From contig JAGZLR010000091.1 of the NCBI GenBank assembly GCA_018364635.1, positions 1-6,068 of the forward strand: a stretch of DNA of 6,068 bases, in the 5' to 3' direction. The position numbers and the translations under genes are program-made. This DNA is from Clostridiales bacterium (GTDB lineage Bacteria > Bacillota > Clostridia > Lachnospirales > Anaerotignaceae). Below, piece by piece: positions 1 through 6,026 of this stretch (within the stretch, counting starts at the first letter, position 1; each line of letters opens with the position of its first letter). The notes below the pieces were generated by a model. It did no database searches, was not told where the DNA came from, and was given only the letters and a program-made list of their open reading frames with translations.

Positions 1-510
1 AAAAAGACGACCGTTCATAACTACCCAGTTTTCACTAATAAGGACAGGGAAATATTTTCGTAATATATTGTGCTCAAACAATACTTTTTCAAAACATTCT
101 CCTTGCATGGATTCCTTTAATTCTTCTTTTGTTTTGATATGGTTTAATACAGGTACGCAGTGATAAGGTAATCGAATATATCGCCATATCTTTCTGGCTG
201 TAAAAATAGTGATGAACCAAAATAAAGCTGTGAGGAATATAAATATACCACGAGGATCGTTAATAGTCATAAAGACTCCTCTTACAGCATAAAATAGGCA
301 AGCAAGCCAAATTACTCCCAGTAAAATTTTCTTTAATGGATAAAAACGCAGCCATTCTATCTTTGTTAGAAAATTTAATTGTGAAGTTTGTAAATTTTCT
401 TTAGCTTTACTGCTTTCATCCGCAATTTGCTTTGTAAGTTTCTTCCTAACATATTTAGGTGAATTAAATATCACAAATAATAATACAACAAAAATAATAC
501 CATACATCAT
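1..510 (-). CDS. uncharacterised three-helix membrane protein (3' end beyond window)
   Basis: I do not recognise this protein. The frame is open from an ATG at 510 to the window edge, giving 170 residues without a stop, so the C-terminus lies outside. An AAGGGG ribosome site at 517-522 sits 6 nt before the ATG; a second ATG follows directly. Three hydrophobic stretches are visible: residues about 2-16 (YGIIFVVLLFVIF), about 60-80 (ILLGVIWLACLFYAV) and about 88-106 (GIFIFLTALFWFITIFTA). A basic, coiled-looking segment rich in Lys, Glu and Gln lies between the first two. After the third helix comes a soluble region of at least 60 residues, including YFPVLISENWVVMNGRLF. It has its own promoter and lies behind the pilus operon terminator, so it is probably a separate unit and not a pilus gene. 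No catalytic motif is visible. That it is a real gene is well supported; its function is unknown. Confidence 0.8.
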   Translation of the reverse strand, partial: MMYGIIFVVLLFVIFNSPKYVRKKLTKQIADESSKAKENLQTSQLNFLTKIEWLRFYPLKKILLGVIWLACLFYAVRGVFMTINDPRGIFIFLTALFWFITIFTARKIWRYIRLPYHCVPVLNHIKTKEELKESMQGECFEKVLFEHNILRKYFPVLISENWVVMNGRLF

Positions 511-516
511 TTTCAG

Positions 517-522
517 CCCCTT
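517..522 (-). promoter_or_regulatory. ribosome binding site of the membrane protein
   Basis: AAGGGG on the minus strand, 6 nt before the ATG at 510. It supports this ATG over the one immediately following. Confidence 0.7.
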
Positions 523-553
523 TTATCCGAACAACTTCAATTCTATTTTTTGT

Positions 554-582
554 ATTGTAGCAATTCTCTAATACCATTACAA
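554..582 (-). promoter_or_regulatory. sigma-70/sigma-A type promoter for the membrane protein
   Basis: On the minus strand, TTGTAA (582-577; 4 of 6 against TTGACA) is followed by exactly 17 nt and TACAAT (559-554; 5 of 6 against TATAAT). A start of transcription near 547 would leave a leader of about 37 nt before the ATG at 510. The promoter lies downstream of the operon terminator, which fits an independent unit. No operator repeat was seen around it. Confidence 0.65.
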
Positions 583-629
583 CAAAATTTTTCTCTTTTT
601 TATAACATTTTTCTGTCAGCCGTATATAC

Positions 630-675
630 AAAAAGGAATATTCTGATTTTCTAATCGGTCAGAACATCCCTTTTT
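630..675 (-). terminator. Rho-independent terminator of the pilus operon, possibly bidirectional
   Basis: Two 17-nt arms (675-659 and 646-630 on the minus strand) pair as AAAAAGGGATGTTCTGA with TCAGAATATTCCTTTTT, fully paired if two G-U wobbles are allowed, around a 12-nt loop. The descending arm ends in five T residues on the minus strand. The opposite strand also ends in a T run (671-676), so it could stop transcription in both directions. It begins 13 nt after the stop codon of the minor pilin gene, as expected for the operon end. Confidence 0.85.
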
Positions 676-688
676 TCATCAAGCTCTA

Positions 689-1330
689 TTATTTTTTCTG
701 TCTATGCTTTCTAAAATAAGCAAGCACTGCAATCAGTAATAATGCTCCTGCTGCAAGTAAAACATACGCCATGACAGGCGTTGTATCACCCGTTTTTACC
801 AGTTTATTAGGTTTGGACGGATCAGACGGGGCGGAAGCTCCTGGCTTCTTTCCCTGATAGGAATTAAGAAATTCCAGATCTCCACACTTTTTTCCATCTC
901 CCTTTTCTGCCACTACCTGAGGAATCAATTCCCCATTTTCCCCGTTTTTCACATAAACCGTAATGTCATAACAGCTTTTATCGTATTGATATCCTTTCTT
1001 CTCTGCAGTTGTCTGATCCAACTGATAGTGGTAAACACCTGCGTGCAAATATTGTAAATCAATCGTTGTTTCTGTCTGCTCACCGTTCAATGAAAAAGAA
1101 TAGATGCCATCTTTTGTACCTTCCGGCATCGGTGTTTCTTCATCCGTGGTGCAAAACTCATACGTTCCTGTAAAGTCCATTTCCTTTGCAGGATTTTTTA
1201 CTACAAAACTTTGTTTTACCGTCAATGGCACTTCCGCCATATCTGACGCTGCAAAAACCTGGTTTACAGGAAAACTTAGAAAACTAAATAACAGAGCTGC
1301 CAAAGCAAATATCCGTTTACTCTTTTTCAT
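689..1330 (-). CDS. FctB-type minor (probably basal) pilin with LVKTG sorting signal
   Basis: Small surface protein of 213 residues. A signal peptide (residues 1-28, basic start, hydrophobic core, likely cut after VFA or FAA) is followed by one FctA/Cna-B-like beta domain (about 33-158) ending in FLNSY. A short tail rich in Pro and Lys (160-176) leads to LVKTG (177-181), a hydrophobic helix (about 184-205) and a basic end. A single Ig-like domain plus proline-rich tail is the layout of the basal pilin FctB of Streptococcus pyogenes, and the position last in the operon after the sortase agrees. The usual isopeptide Glu (YxYxVxE) is replaced: the segment reads YHYQLDQ, with Q106 at the Glu site; K39 and N156 are present. 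Cys60, Cys120 and Cys149 could form a disulphide. The ATG has a clear AGGGAG site and overlaps the sortase end by 14 bp. Pilin identity is strong; the basal role is inferred. Confidence 0.85.
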   Translation of the reverse strand: MKKSKRIFALAALLFSFLSFPVNQVFAASDMAEVPLTVKQSFVVKNPAKEMDFTGTYEFCTTDEETPMPEGTKDGIYSFSLNGEQTETTIDLQYLHAGVYHYQLDQTTAEKKGYQYDKSCYDITVYVKNGENGELIPQVVAEKGDGKKCGDLEFLNSYQGKKPGASAPSDPSKPNKLVKTGDTTPVMAYVLLAAGALLLIAVLAYFRKHRQKK

Positions 1331-2084
1331 ATTGAAGTTCTCCCTGTTTATTTTTACTGTCTTTCATAATTCTTCCAATGAGAAGATGTCTGCCATTGGT
1401 GCTGTCAGAAGTACAGGTTGATAAAGTTACAAACTTTTCTTCTGTTCCAAATGGCAGTTCCACATAATTGACTGCATGTTCTTTTATATAATTCAAATAA
1501 TCGGGCATAGTTTCATGTTCTAGTAAAACATTGTAAAGTACCGTATCATATGCGTCTGCATGGAGAAATGCAAAAAATTCTATGTCATGCCATGTATTTT
1601 CATAATACAGCAAACCTTTTAAATGTTTCTCAAAATAAGACTTTTCTCTGTAAGATTCCAATTCTCCAAACATGGCGTCTTTTTCCATATGATGTCCGTA
1701 AATGATATTATTAAGATTTGAAAAATCTTTCTGATTTCGGCAATCAAGGAAAAGACTTCCTGCCAGAGAAAATTCTCCCATCACATCTATATTCACATAT
1801 TTTGAATTATCTTCAGCCTGTACAAGCGGATAATTGATATGGGTACCCTCCACCGTCAGCCAGCCAAATACTTCCGGATTCTTTTTTTGAAGTTCTGCAA
1901 AAGACACATCACTATCTCCGGCCGGCCGGTACGTTTCATAAAGTGAAGCGTCTGCCTGCCCATGAATCTGCTGCGAATCCCACAAAACATAAATGCCATA
2001 ACAAAGGATTGGCAAAAAGCACAATATAATCAGCAGATTTACCACCTTATCCGCTATTTTAATCATCTTCTTTACATGTAACAT
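1317..2084 (-). CDS. srtB: class B sortase (pilus-type transpeptidase)
   Basis: Membrane-bound cysteine transpeptidase of 255 residues. It would cut the VPxTG-type signals of the neighbouring pilins between Thr and Gly and join them to a lysine of the next subunit or to the cell wall. An N-terminal membrane anchor (about 15-35) is followed by the sortase B fold. The catalytic His is in YGHHM (H131), the Cys in TLSTC (C224) and the Arg in NGRHLLIG (R232); all are intact. The spacing and the TLSTC motif are those of class B, not of the class C sortases of most pilus operons; class B pilus sortases are known from the Streptococcus pyogenes FCT region. The gene starts 2 nt after the major pilin stop, with no clear ribosome site, so translation is probably coupled; M7 (ATG at 2066) is an alternative start. 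Its end overlaps the minor pilin start by 14 bp. It is the only sortase in the window. Confidence 0.93.
   Translation of the reverse strand: MLHVKKMIKIADKVVNLLIILCFLPILCYGIYVLWDSQQIHGQADASLYETYRPAGDSDVSFAELQKKNPEVFGWLTVEGTHINYPLVQAEDNSKYVNIDVMGEFSLAGSLFLDCRNQKDFSNLNNIIYGHHMEKDAMFGELESYREKSYFEKHLKGLLYYENTWHDIEFFAFLHADAYDTVLYNVLLEHETMPDYLNYIKEHAVNYVELPFGTEEKFVTLSTCTSDSTNGRHLLIGRIMKDSKNKQGELQYEKE
1340..1345 (-). promoter_or_regulatory. ribosome binding site of the minor pilin, inside the sortase gene
   Basis: AGGGAG on the minus strand, 9 nt before the ATG at 1330. It lies within the last codons of the sortase gene and fixes the start that overlaps it. Confidence 0.65.
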
Positions 2085-2086
2085 GA

Positions 2087-3190
2087 TTATTTAGAAGTTC
2101 TGCGTTTTTTCAAAAAAGCAAGTGTGCCAAACGCAAGAACAGCAATACCAATCAAAAGAATAAACGGAAGATTATTCATAATAATACCTGTTACCGGTAC
2201 GTCATTGTATGTATTGACAAACATTACTTTATTATCATTTTCACCAATAAAGTGTTCCTTTGATGATAATGATTCTTCGTCTTTTCCAATATACCACTGT
2301 CCCCTGACACCATTATCTAACACTTGAACCTTAGGGGTATATCCATCTTTTTCCGCCGCTTTTTCAGTTACTACATATTTTGTTCCTGCCGGAAGATTGT
2401 CAAAAACTAATTTTTGTCCGTCTTTTAAAGAAAATGTTGCAGGGGTTCCTACTGTTACTGTTACAGGAGACACACCTTGTACCGCTGCCCCATTTTTGTC
2501 TTTGATTGTACCTGTATAAGTTGGTGCATCTTGCGTCTCTGTCGGAGATTTTGTGAACGTAAGTTCAAATTCAAAAGCCTTTGTCTTGTCGGCAAGTTTT
2601 CCTTCCGTATTTTTCATAATCTCTAATGAAGCATTTTTTCTGTATGTATTTGTAAATACAATTTCCCCTACTTTATTATTCTTATCCCCTGTCTCTGTCC
2701 CTTTTTCTGCTGTGATTGTTTTTATATACAGATTTCCTCGATCTGTATTAGCTACCTGCACTCTTAAATAATAACTCTCCTGAGAATATGTAATACCGGT
2801 TAAATCTCCTGCTGTCTCTGTTACACGATAAGCAAATTCACCTGCATGTGGGAATGTACCAAACTGAATTTCAGAATTCTTACTAACTATATATTTTCCA
2901 TCTGCACCTACGGTTCCCTTTTCATCTGTCGTAGCATATTGAATCGGCTGAATCGTTGCTTCAGGTGCGTCTGCTGTTACTTTTGTCACACTAAAACTAA
3001 AAGTTGCATTCGGTACGTCAAGCCCTTCTGCCATCTCCAGGTTTTTCTTAATTGGCGCTTTAGCTCCCTGATCCACATTGGATTGTCCAACAGTCGGCGT
3101 TCCATTCCCTGCTGCGAATGCTGTCGTACTCATTCCCATTATCATAGTTCCTGCTAACAATAATACACCTAATCTTTTTTTATTGATCAT
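2087..3190 (-). CDS. fctA: FctA-type major pilin with two isopeptide domains and VPVTG signal
   Basis: Likely shaft subunit, 367 residues. The signal peptide (1-27, cut after AFA) is followed by two Ig-like domains of the streptococcal pilin isopeptide-linkage type. Domain 1 (about 44-183) has a candidate Lys (K48 or K49), YRVTE (E125) and VFTNTY (N181). Domain 2 (about 186-328) has IMK (K193), YVVTE (E276) and FVNTY (N326). Each set matches the Lys-Asn bond with catalytic Glu known from Spy0128. VPVTG (331-335), a membrane helix (about 339-360) and KKRRTSK form the sorting signal. There is no YPKN pilin motif, as expected for FctA-type pilins joined by class B sortases. The subunit-linking Lys cannot be fixed by eye; K185 in the inter-domain linker is one candidate. 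An AAGAGG site lies 7 nt before the ATG. A 56-nt gap from sipA is the widest in the operon. The tentative symbol rests on domain make-up and gene order. Confidence 0.9.
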   Translation of the reverse strand: MINKKRLGVLLLAGTMIMGMSTTAFAAGNGTPTVGQSNVDQGAKAPIKKNLEMAEGLDVPNATFSFSVTKVTADAPEATIQPIQYATTDEKGTVGADGKYIVSKNSEIQFGTFPHAGEFAYRVTETAGDLTGITYSQESYYLRVQVANTDRGNLYIKTITAEKGTETGDKNNKVGEIVFTNTYRKNASLEIMKNTEGKLADKTKAFEFELTFTKSPTETQDAPTYTGTIKDKNGAAVQGVSPVTVTVGTPATFSLKDGQKLVFDNLPAGTKYVVTEKAAEKDGYTPKVQVLDNGVRGQWYIGKDEESLSSKEHFIGENDNKVMFVNTYNDVPVTGIIMNNLPFILLIGIAVLAFGTLAFLKKRRTSK

Positions 3191-3197
3191 CTTTTTT

Positions 3198-3203
3198 CCT
3201 CTT
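3198..3203 (-). promoter_or_regulatory. ribosome binding site of the major pilin
   Basis: AAGAGG on the minus strand, 7 nt before the ATG at 3190. The pilin start has a cleaner site than the sortase that follows it, which fits a need for many shaft subunits and few enzyme copies. Confidence 0.6.
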
Positions 3204-3246
3204 TTCTTTCATTTACTTTTATAACTTCTGCAAAAAGCAGCGGTAT

Positions 3247-3759
3247 TTAAAATCCTCTGTGCCGAAGCAGGGTAATAACCGTTCCCTTGATTTTTTCTTT
3301 TTTTACAGCCCCGTAAATCCGGCTGTCTTTGGCTTCGGAACGGTTATCCCCCAATACAAAATATTCATTTTCTTCCAAAGTGATTGGAAAAGAAATCCCT
3401 TCTGTATAAGGCAGCGTTTCTGTATAAATTCCTGTTTCCTGTTGTAAATACCCATTGATTTTTAATCCATCAGCGGTGATTTCCACACTGTCGCCAGGTT
3501 TTGCTATAATTCTGCGGATCTGTGTTTCCCCGTCTTTTTCAATGATCACCGTATCAGATGGCTGAAATTCCTTTTGCAACCGGTAATAAATTGCAAGATC
3601 GCCATCTTTAAATGCGGGAGACATCATGTTATCACTGCACCGGTAAATCCCGAATACAAAGAATATCATCACCGCAATCAATACAAGAAAAATCAATAGT
3701 TTCAACACCAAAAACAGAATATCTTCTTTTAGTGATGCACTCTTTTTCTGTTCTGTCAT
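3247..3759 (-). CDS. sipA: SipA-like signal peptidase I homologue lacking the catalytic Ser and Lys; pilus assembly factor
   Basis: Type I signal peptidase fold of 170 residues, with one N-terminal membrane helix (about 14-38) and an extracellular catalytic-type domain. Residues count from the ATG at 3759. The box normally reading SMxPTxxxGD reads MMSPAFKDGD, so the nucleophile Ser is Met45. The box normally reading VKRIIGLPGD reads IRRIIAKPGD, so the general-base Lys is Arg82. The structural box GDNRSEAKDSRIYG is kept. The protein is therefore almost certainly not an active peptidase. In Streptococcus pyogenes the SipA/LepA of the FCT region likewise lacks the dyad yet is needed for pilus assembly, so a chaperone-like role is inferred. 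I chose 3759 because its ATGA overlaps the adhesin stop and GAGG lies 9 nt upstream; the in-frame ATG at 3768 adds three residues but abuts that GAGG. Genuine family membership is near certain; the partner is unknown. Confidence 0.9.
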   Translation of the reverse strand: MTEQKKSASLKEDILFLVLKLLIFLVLIAVMIFFVFGIYRCSDNMMSPAFKDGDLAIYYRLQKEFQPSDTVIIEKDGETQIRRIIAKPGDSVEITADGLKINGYLQQETGIYTETLPYTEGISFPITLEENEYFVLGDNRSEAKDSRIYGAVKKEKIKGTVITLLRHRGF

Positions 3760-6026
3760 TTCTTCCATCCTCTACGCCTACGGAACAGACCGAAGCCGAA
3801 TAGAGCACAAAGTCCACCAATGGCAATCGCAACACCGAAGCCAGCACTATGGTCTGTGTGACTTGTGATTCCGGTAGGTGGAACGTACTCCTTGTTATTC
3901 ACCACATCAATGGAACCATCTGTGTTTAACTGTCCTGTTGCCGGCTGCGCCTTCCCATTATATGTCACTGTATAAGGATCCTTTGCTTCTGTCGTTTCTG
4001 TTACGGTATAAGTGCTTTCATACGGAAGATCTTTAATGGTGATTTTCTGTCCATGAGAAAGCGAAATTTTTGCTTCTCCATTAGTAAACTTAATCTGTCC
4101 ATCTGCTGGTTTTTCTAATCCGGAACCTTCTGACACACTTCCTATGTAATTAAATGTTTTCGTTACAGGATATCCCTTTTTATTTTTTAACTTAATGACA
4201 AACTCAAACTGTTTCGTTTTGTCCCCCATTTCACCAGTAACAGTTTTACTTAAAGTTAAATCTGGGAGTTTAGTATTAGTAAATGTAACAAGAATATCAT
4301 CGGCAACGGGAACTGATCCGCTTGTGTTTGTCTCTCCAATCCGATATCCCAGTGTACTTTGTTCCTTTACCACATAATATGCTCCTGCCGGAAGATTTAT
4401 TGCCTTCTTAGTTTCCCCATCTTTCAAAGTAAATTGAGCAACTCCATTGTGAAATTCCAAATCTCCATACAGACCATTAAAATTATTATGGTAAACCAGT
4501 TTTAGTTCAAAATTAAATTCCGTTTGACTGTCTGTTTCACCAATAACCTTTTTTGTAATTGCTATATTACCTACATTAGTTGACTCCATCGCTTTAGAAA
4601 TATACAATGTTTCATTCTCGATTACAGCACCTATCATATGTTGAAATTTTTTTCCTTCAAATTCAATATCTGGCGTTGGTGAATATTGTTTAAATTCTTT
4701 AAGCCACACAAATTCTGCTCTAATCCCAAAAGTTTCACCAAGTGTTGGCTGATGGTCACTGACAAGCTCATATTCTTCATTTCCATATACATAATTCAAA
4801 TTATCACACTGTGCAGTAACTCCTTTTGGTAATTCGAGTTTATATATGCCTCTATATTCTTCTGGTTCAATAATTTTAAGAGGAGACGAATGCCACATAC
4901 CGTCTTTAGGATGATATGTAAATCTTAAATCGCCTTGTATTTCTATTTGGTCAGCACTCGGCTTATAATCAAGAAGTCCTCCTCTTTGAGAATATACATC
5001 CAATACAGTAGCAAGTGGTGTACTTAAACTATTTATATTATTATTAGGAATTCCATATTCATGTAATAAGTGCCATACAGCATTCTGCGTTGCATTATAC
5101 GCCTCTTCTTCGGTAACAAAATAAGATGAACCATAAAAATATTGAAATGCCTCTAAAGGGGTTTGATTATTACAATTCGTGATACTAAACGCAGCTTTAT
5201 AAAAAGGCATAGATGATATATCTTCGAATGTTAGACCATTAGAAGTTGTAGTACCATTTATATTTAATTTAATAACCTCACCTGTAAATTTTCTTAAATA
5301 TTCTAAGTGTTCTACATTTTGTGATGTATAGTCTTCATAAGTAAAATCATGATGTCCCAAAAAAGGATATGCTGTTTGAAGAACAGCAGGCACAATTAAC
5401 ATCTCATTAAATTGTTCTATGGTTGGCGCATAATTAGAAGAGTTATCGACTATTTTATATAGTCTTTCACCATTATATGGATAACCTGCATATAACAATT
5501 TTGATAATCGGCGCATACATTCATCATAATCTCTTTGTGATTGAAAATCACTAGGCTTTAAATATCCCTCTGTATATCCTGGAACTTGTACATCCCCCAT
5601 GTCCTCAGTATGATGTGGCCAATGTAATTCATTATTCATGCAAAACAAAGTAATTTTATGCTCTGGGTATGCTGGATCAATAATATAATGAATTCCATTT
5701 TCAAATAATATCTGTGTTCCTACTCCCATAGAAGGATCTATTACTTCTTCTGTACTTCCATCGATAAATTCTTCCAATACTCCATCTGTAAATTCCTGCT
5801 GACTATCATCTAAAATTTCTTCTTCCTGTGTTTCCTCTGGCAGTATTCCTGAATTCTCTTCTAAAGGTTTTTCTGGTGCTTTATCTGGTACTTCTTCCTG
5901 AAAGCTTCCCCCCCCGTCCTCAAAAATCTGTGCTTCAGGGATAACAGTAATTTTTCTGGTAGTTGAATACCTTCCTATAATTTCAAGCCCTAATTCATTG
6001 ATTTTTGGACTTTTTTCCTTAAATGT
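3756..6026 (-). CDS. Cpa-like thioester pilus tip adhesin, 5' end missing or disrupted
   Basis: Tip adhesin by homology of layout to Streptococcus pyogenes Cpa. Residues count from the in-frame TTG at 5777. A thioester domain (about 18-245) has Cys46 in LFCMN and Gln231 in TQNAVW, the pair that forms the internal thioester used to bind host or small-amine targets covalently. A beta-rich region (about 278-400) follows, then two Cna-B-type domains: 404-502 (K409 or K410, YVVKE E472, FTN N501) and 506-629 (K511, TVTE E594, VVNN N627/N628). The sorting signal is VPPTG (632-636), a helix (about 645-665) and RRRRGWKK; VPPTG is also the Cpa motif. The frame stays open 83 codons upstream of 5777 through an acidic, Pro- and Glu-rich linker, up to TAA at 6029-6027. 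There is no ATG or GTG, no ribosome site and no signal peptide, so the TTG is not a believable start and the gene looks truncated or switched off. The thioester half is AT-richer than the rest. Confidence 0.85.
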   Translation of the reverse strand, partial: TFKEKSPKINELGLEIIGRYSTTRKITVIPEAQIFEDGGGSFQEEVPDKAPEKPLEENSGILPEETQEEEILDDSQQEFTDGVLEEFIDGSTEEVIDPSMGVGTQILFENGIHYIIDPAYPEHKITLFCMNNELHWPHHTEDMGDVQVPGYTEGYLKPSDFQSQRDYDECMRRLSKLLYAGYPYNGERLYKIVDNSSNYAPTIEQFNEMLIVPAVLQTAYPFLGHHDFTYEDYTSQNVEHLEYLRKFTGEVIKLNINGTTTSNGLTFEDISSMPFYKAAFSITNCNNQTPLEAFQYFYGSSYFVTEEEAYNATQNAVWHLLHEYGIPNNNINSLSTPLATVLDVYSQRGGLLDYKPSADQIEIQGDLRFTYHPKDGMWHSSPLKIIEPEEYRGIYKLELPKGVTAQCDNLNYVYGNEEYELVSDHQPTLGETFGIRAEFVWLKEFKQYSPTPDIEFEGKKFQHMIGAVIENETLYISKAMESTNVGNIAITKKVIGETDSQTEFNFELKLVYHNNFNGLYGDLEFHNGVAQFTLKDGETKKAINLPAGAYYVVKEQSTLGYRIGETNTSGSVPVADDILVTFTNTKLPDLTLSKTVTGEMGDKTKQFEFVIKLKNKKGYPVTKTFNYIGSVSEGSGLEKPADGQIKFTNGEAKISLSHGQKITIKDLPYESTYTVTETTEAKDPYTVTYNGKAQPATGQLNTDGSIDVVNNKEYVPPTGITSHTDHSAGFGVAIAIGGLCALFGFGLFRRRRGWKK
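3769..3773 (-). promoter_or_regulatory. ribosome binding site that decides the sipA start
   Basis: AGAGG on the minus strand directly touches the ATG at 3768 (no spacing) but lies 9 nt before the ATG at 3759, so the later ATG is favoured. That ATG overlaps the adhesin TGA as ATGA, the usual mark of translational coupling. Confidence 0.55.
5908..5915 (-). repeat. eight-G homopolymer inside the adhesin frame
   Basis: Eight consecutive G on the coding strand encode a Gly-Gly-Gly stretch in the acidic linker before the thioester domain. Runs of this length in AT-rich DNA are prone to slipped-strand change and are used by other bacteria to switch surface proteins on and off. In the length seen here the run keeps the upstream linker in frame with the adhesin. 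Whether it varies cannot be told from one sequence, and a length error in assembly is possible. Confidence 0.6.

Noticed and set aside
1104..1421. Plus-strand open frame of 105 codons, and other plus-strand frames at 2124-2327, 2553-2771, 2846-3157, 3259-3447, 3612-3803 and 4195-4377
   Set aside because: All lie opposite well-supported pilus genes, have no recognisable domains and no good ribosome sites, and one crosses the sortase and minor pilin junction. They are antisense shadows.
3191..3246. Possible internal promoter or attenuator before the major pilin
   Set aside because: A TATAAA is present but no -35 match lies 16-18 nt upstream, and the CTGC/GCAG hairpin is only four base pairs without a T run. 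The evidence is too weak to annotate.
3632..3847. Minus-strand open frame of 71 codons across the adhesin and sipA junction
   Set aside because: It is out of frame with two clear genes and covers the conserved end of the adhesin and the membrane helix of SipA, so it is a shadow.
5775..5777. TTG as the translation start of the adhesin
   Set aside because: There is no ribosome site before it, the protein would begin inside an acidic linker without a signal peptide, and the same frame continues open for 83 codons upstream with similar composition.
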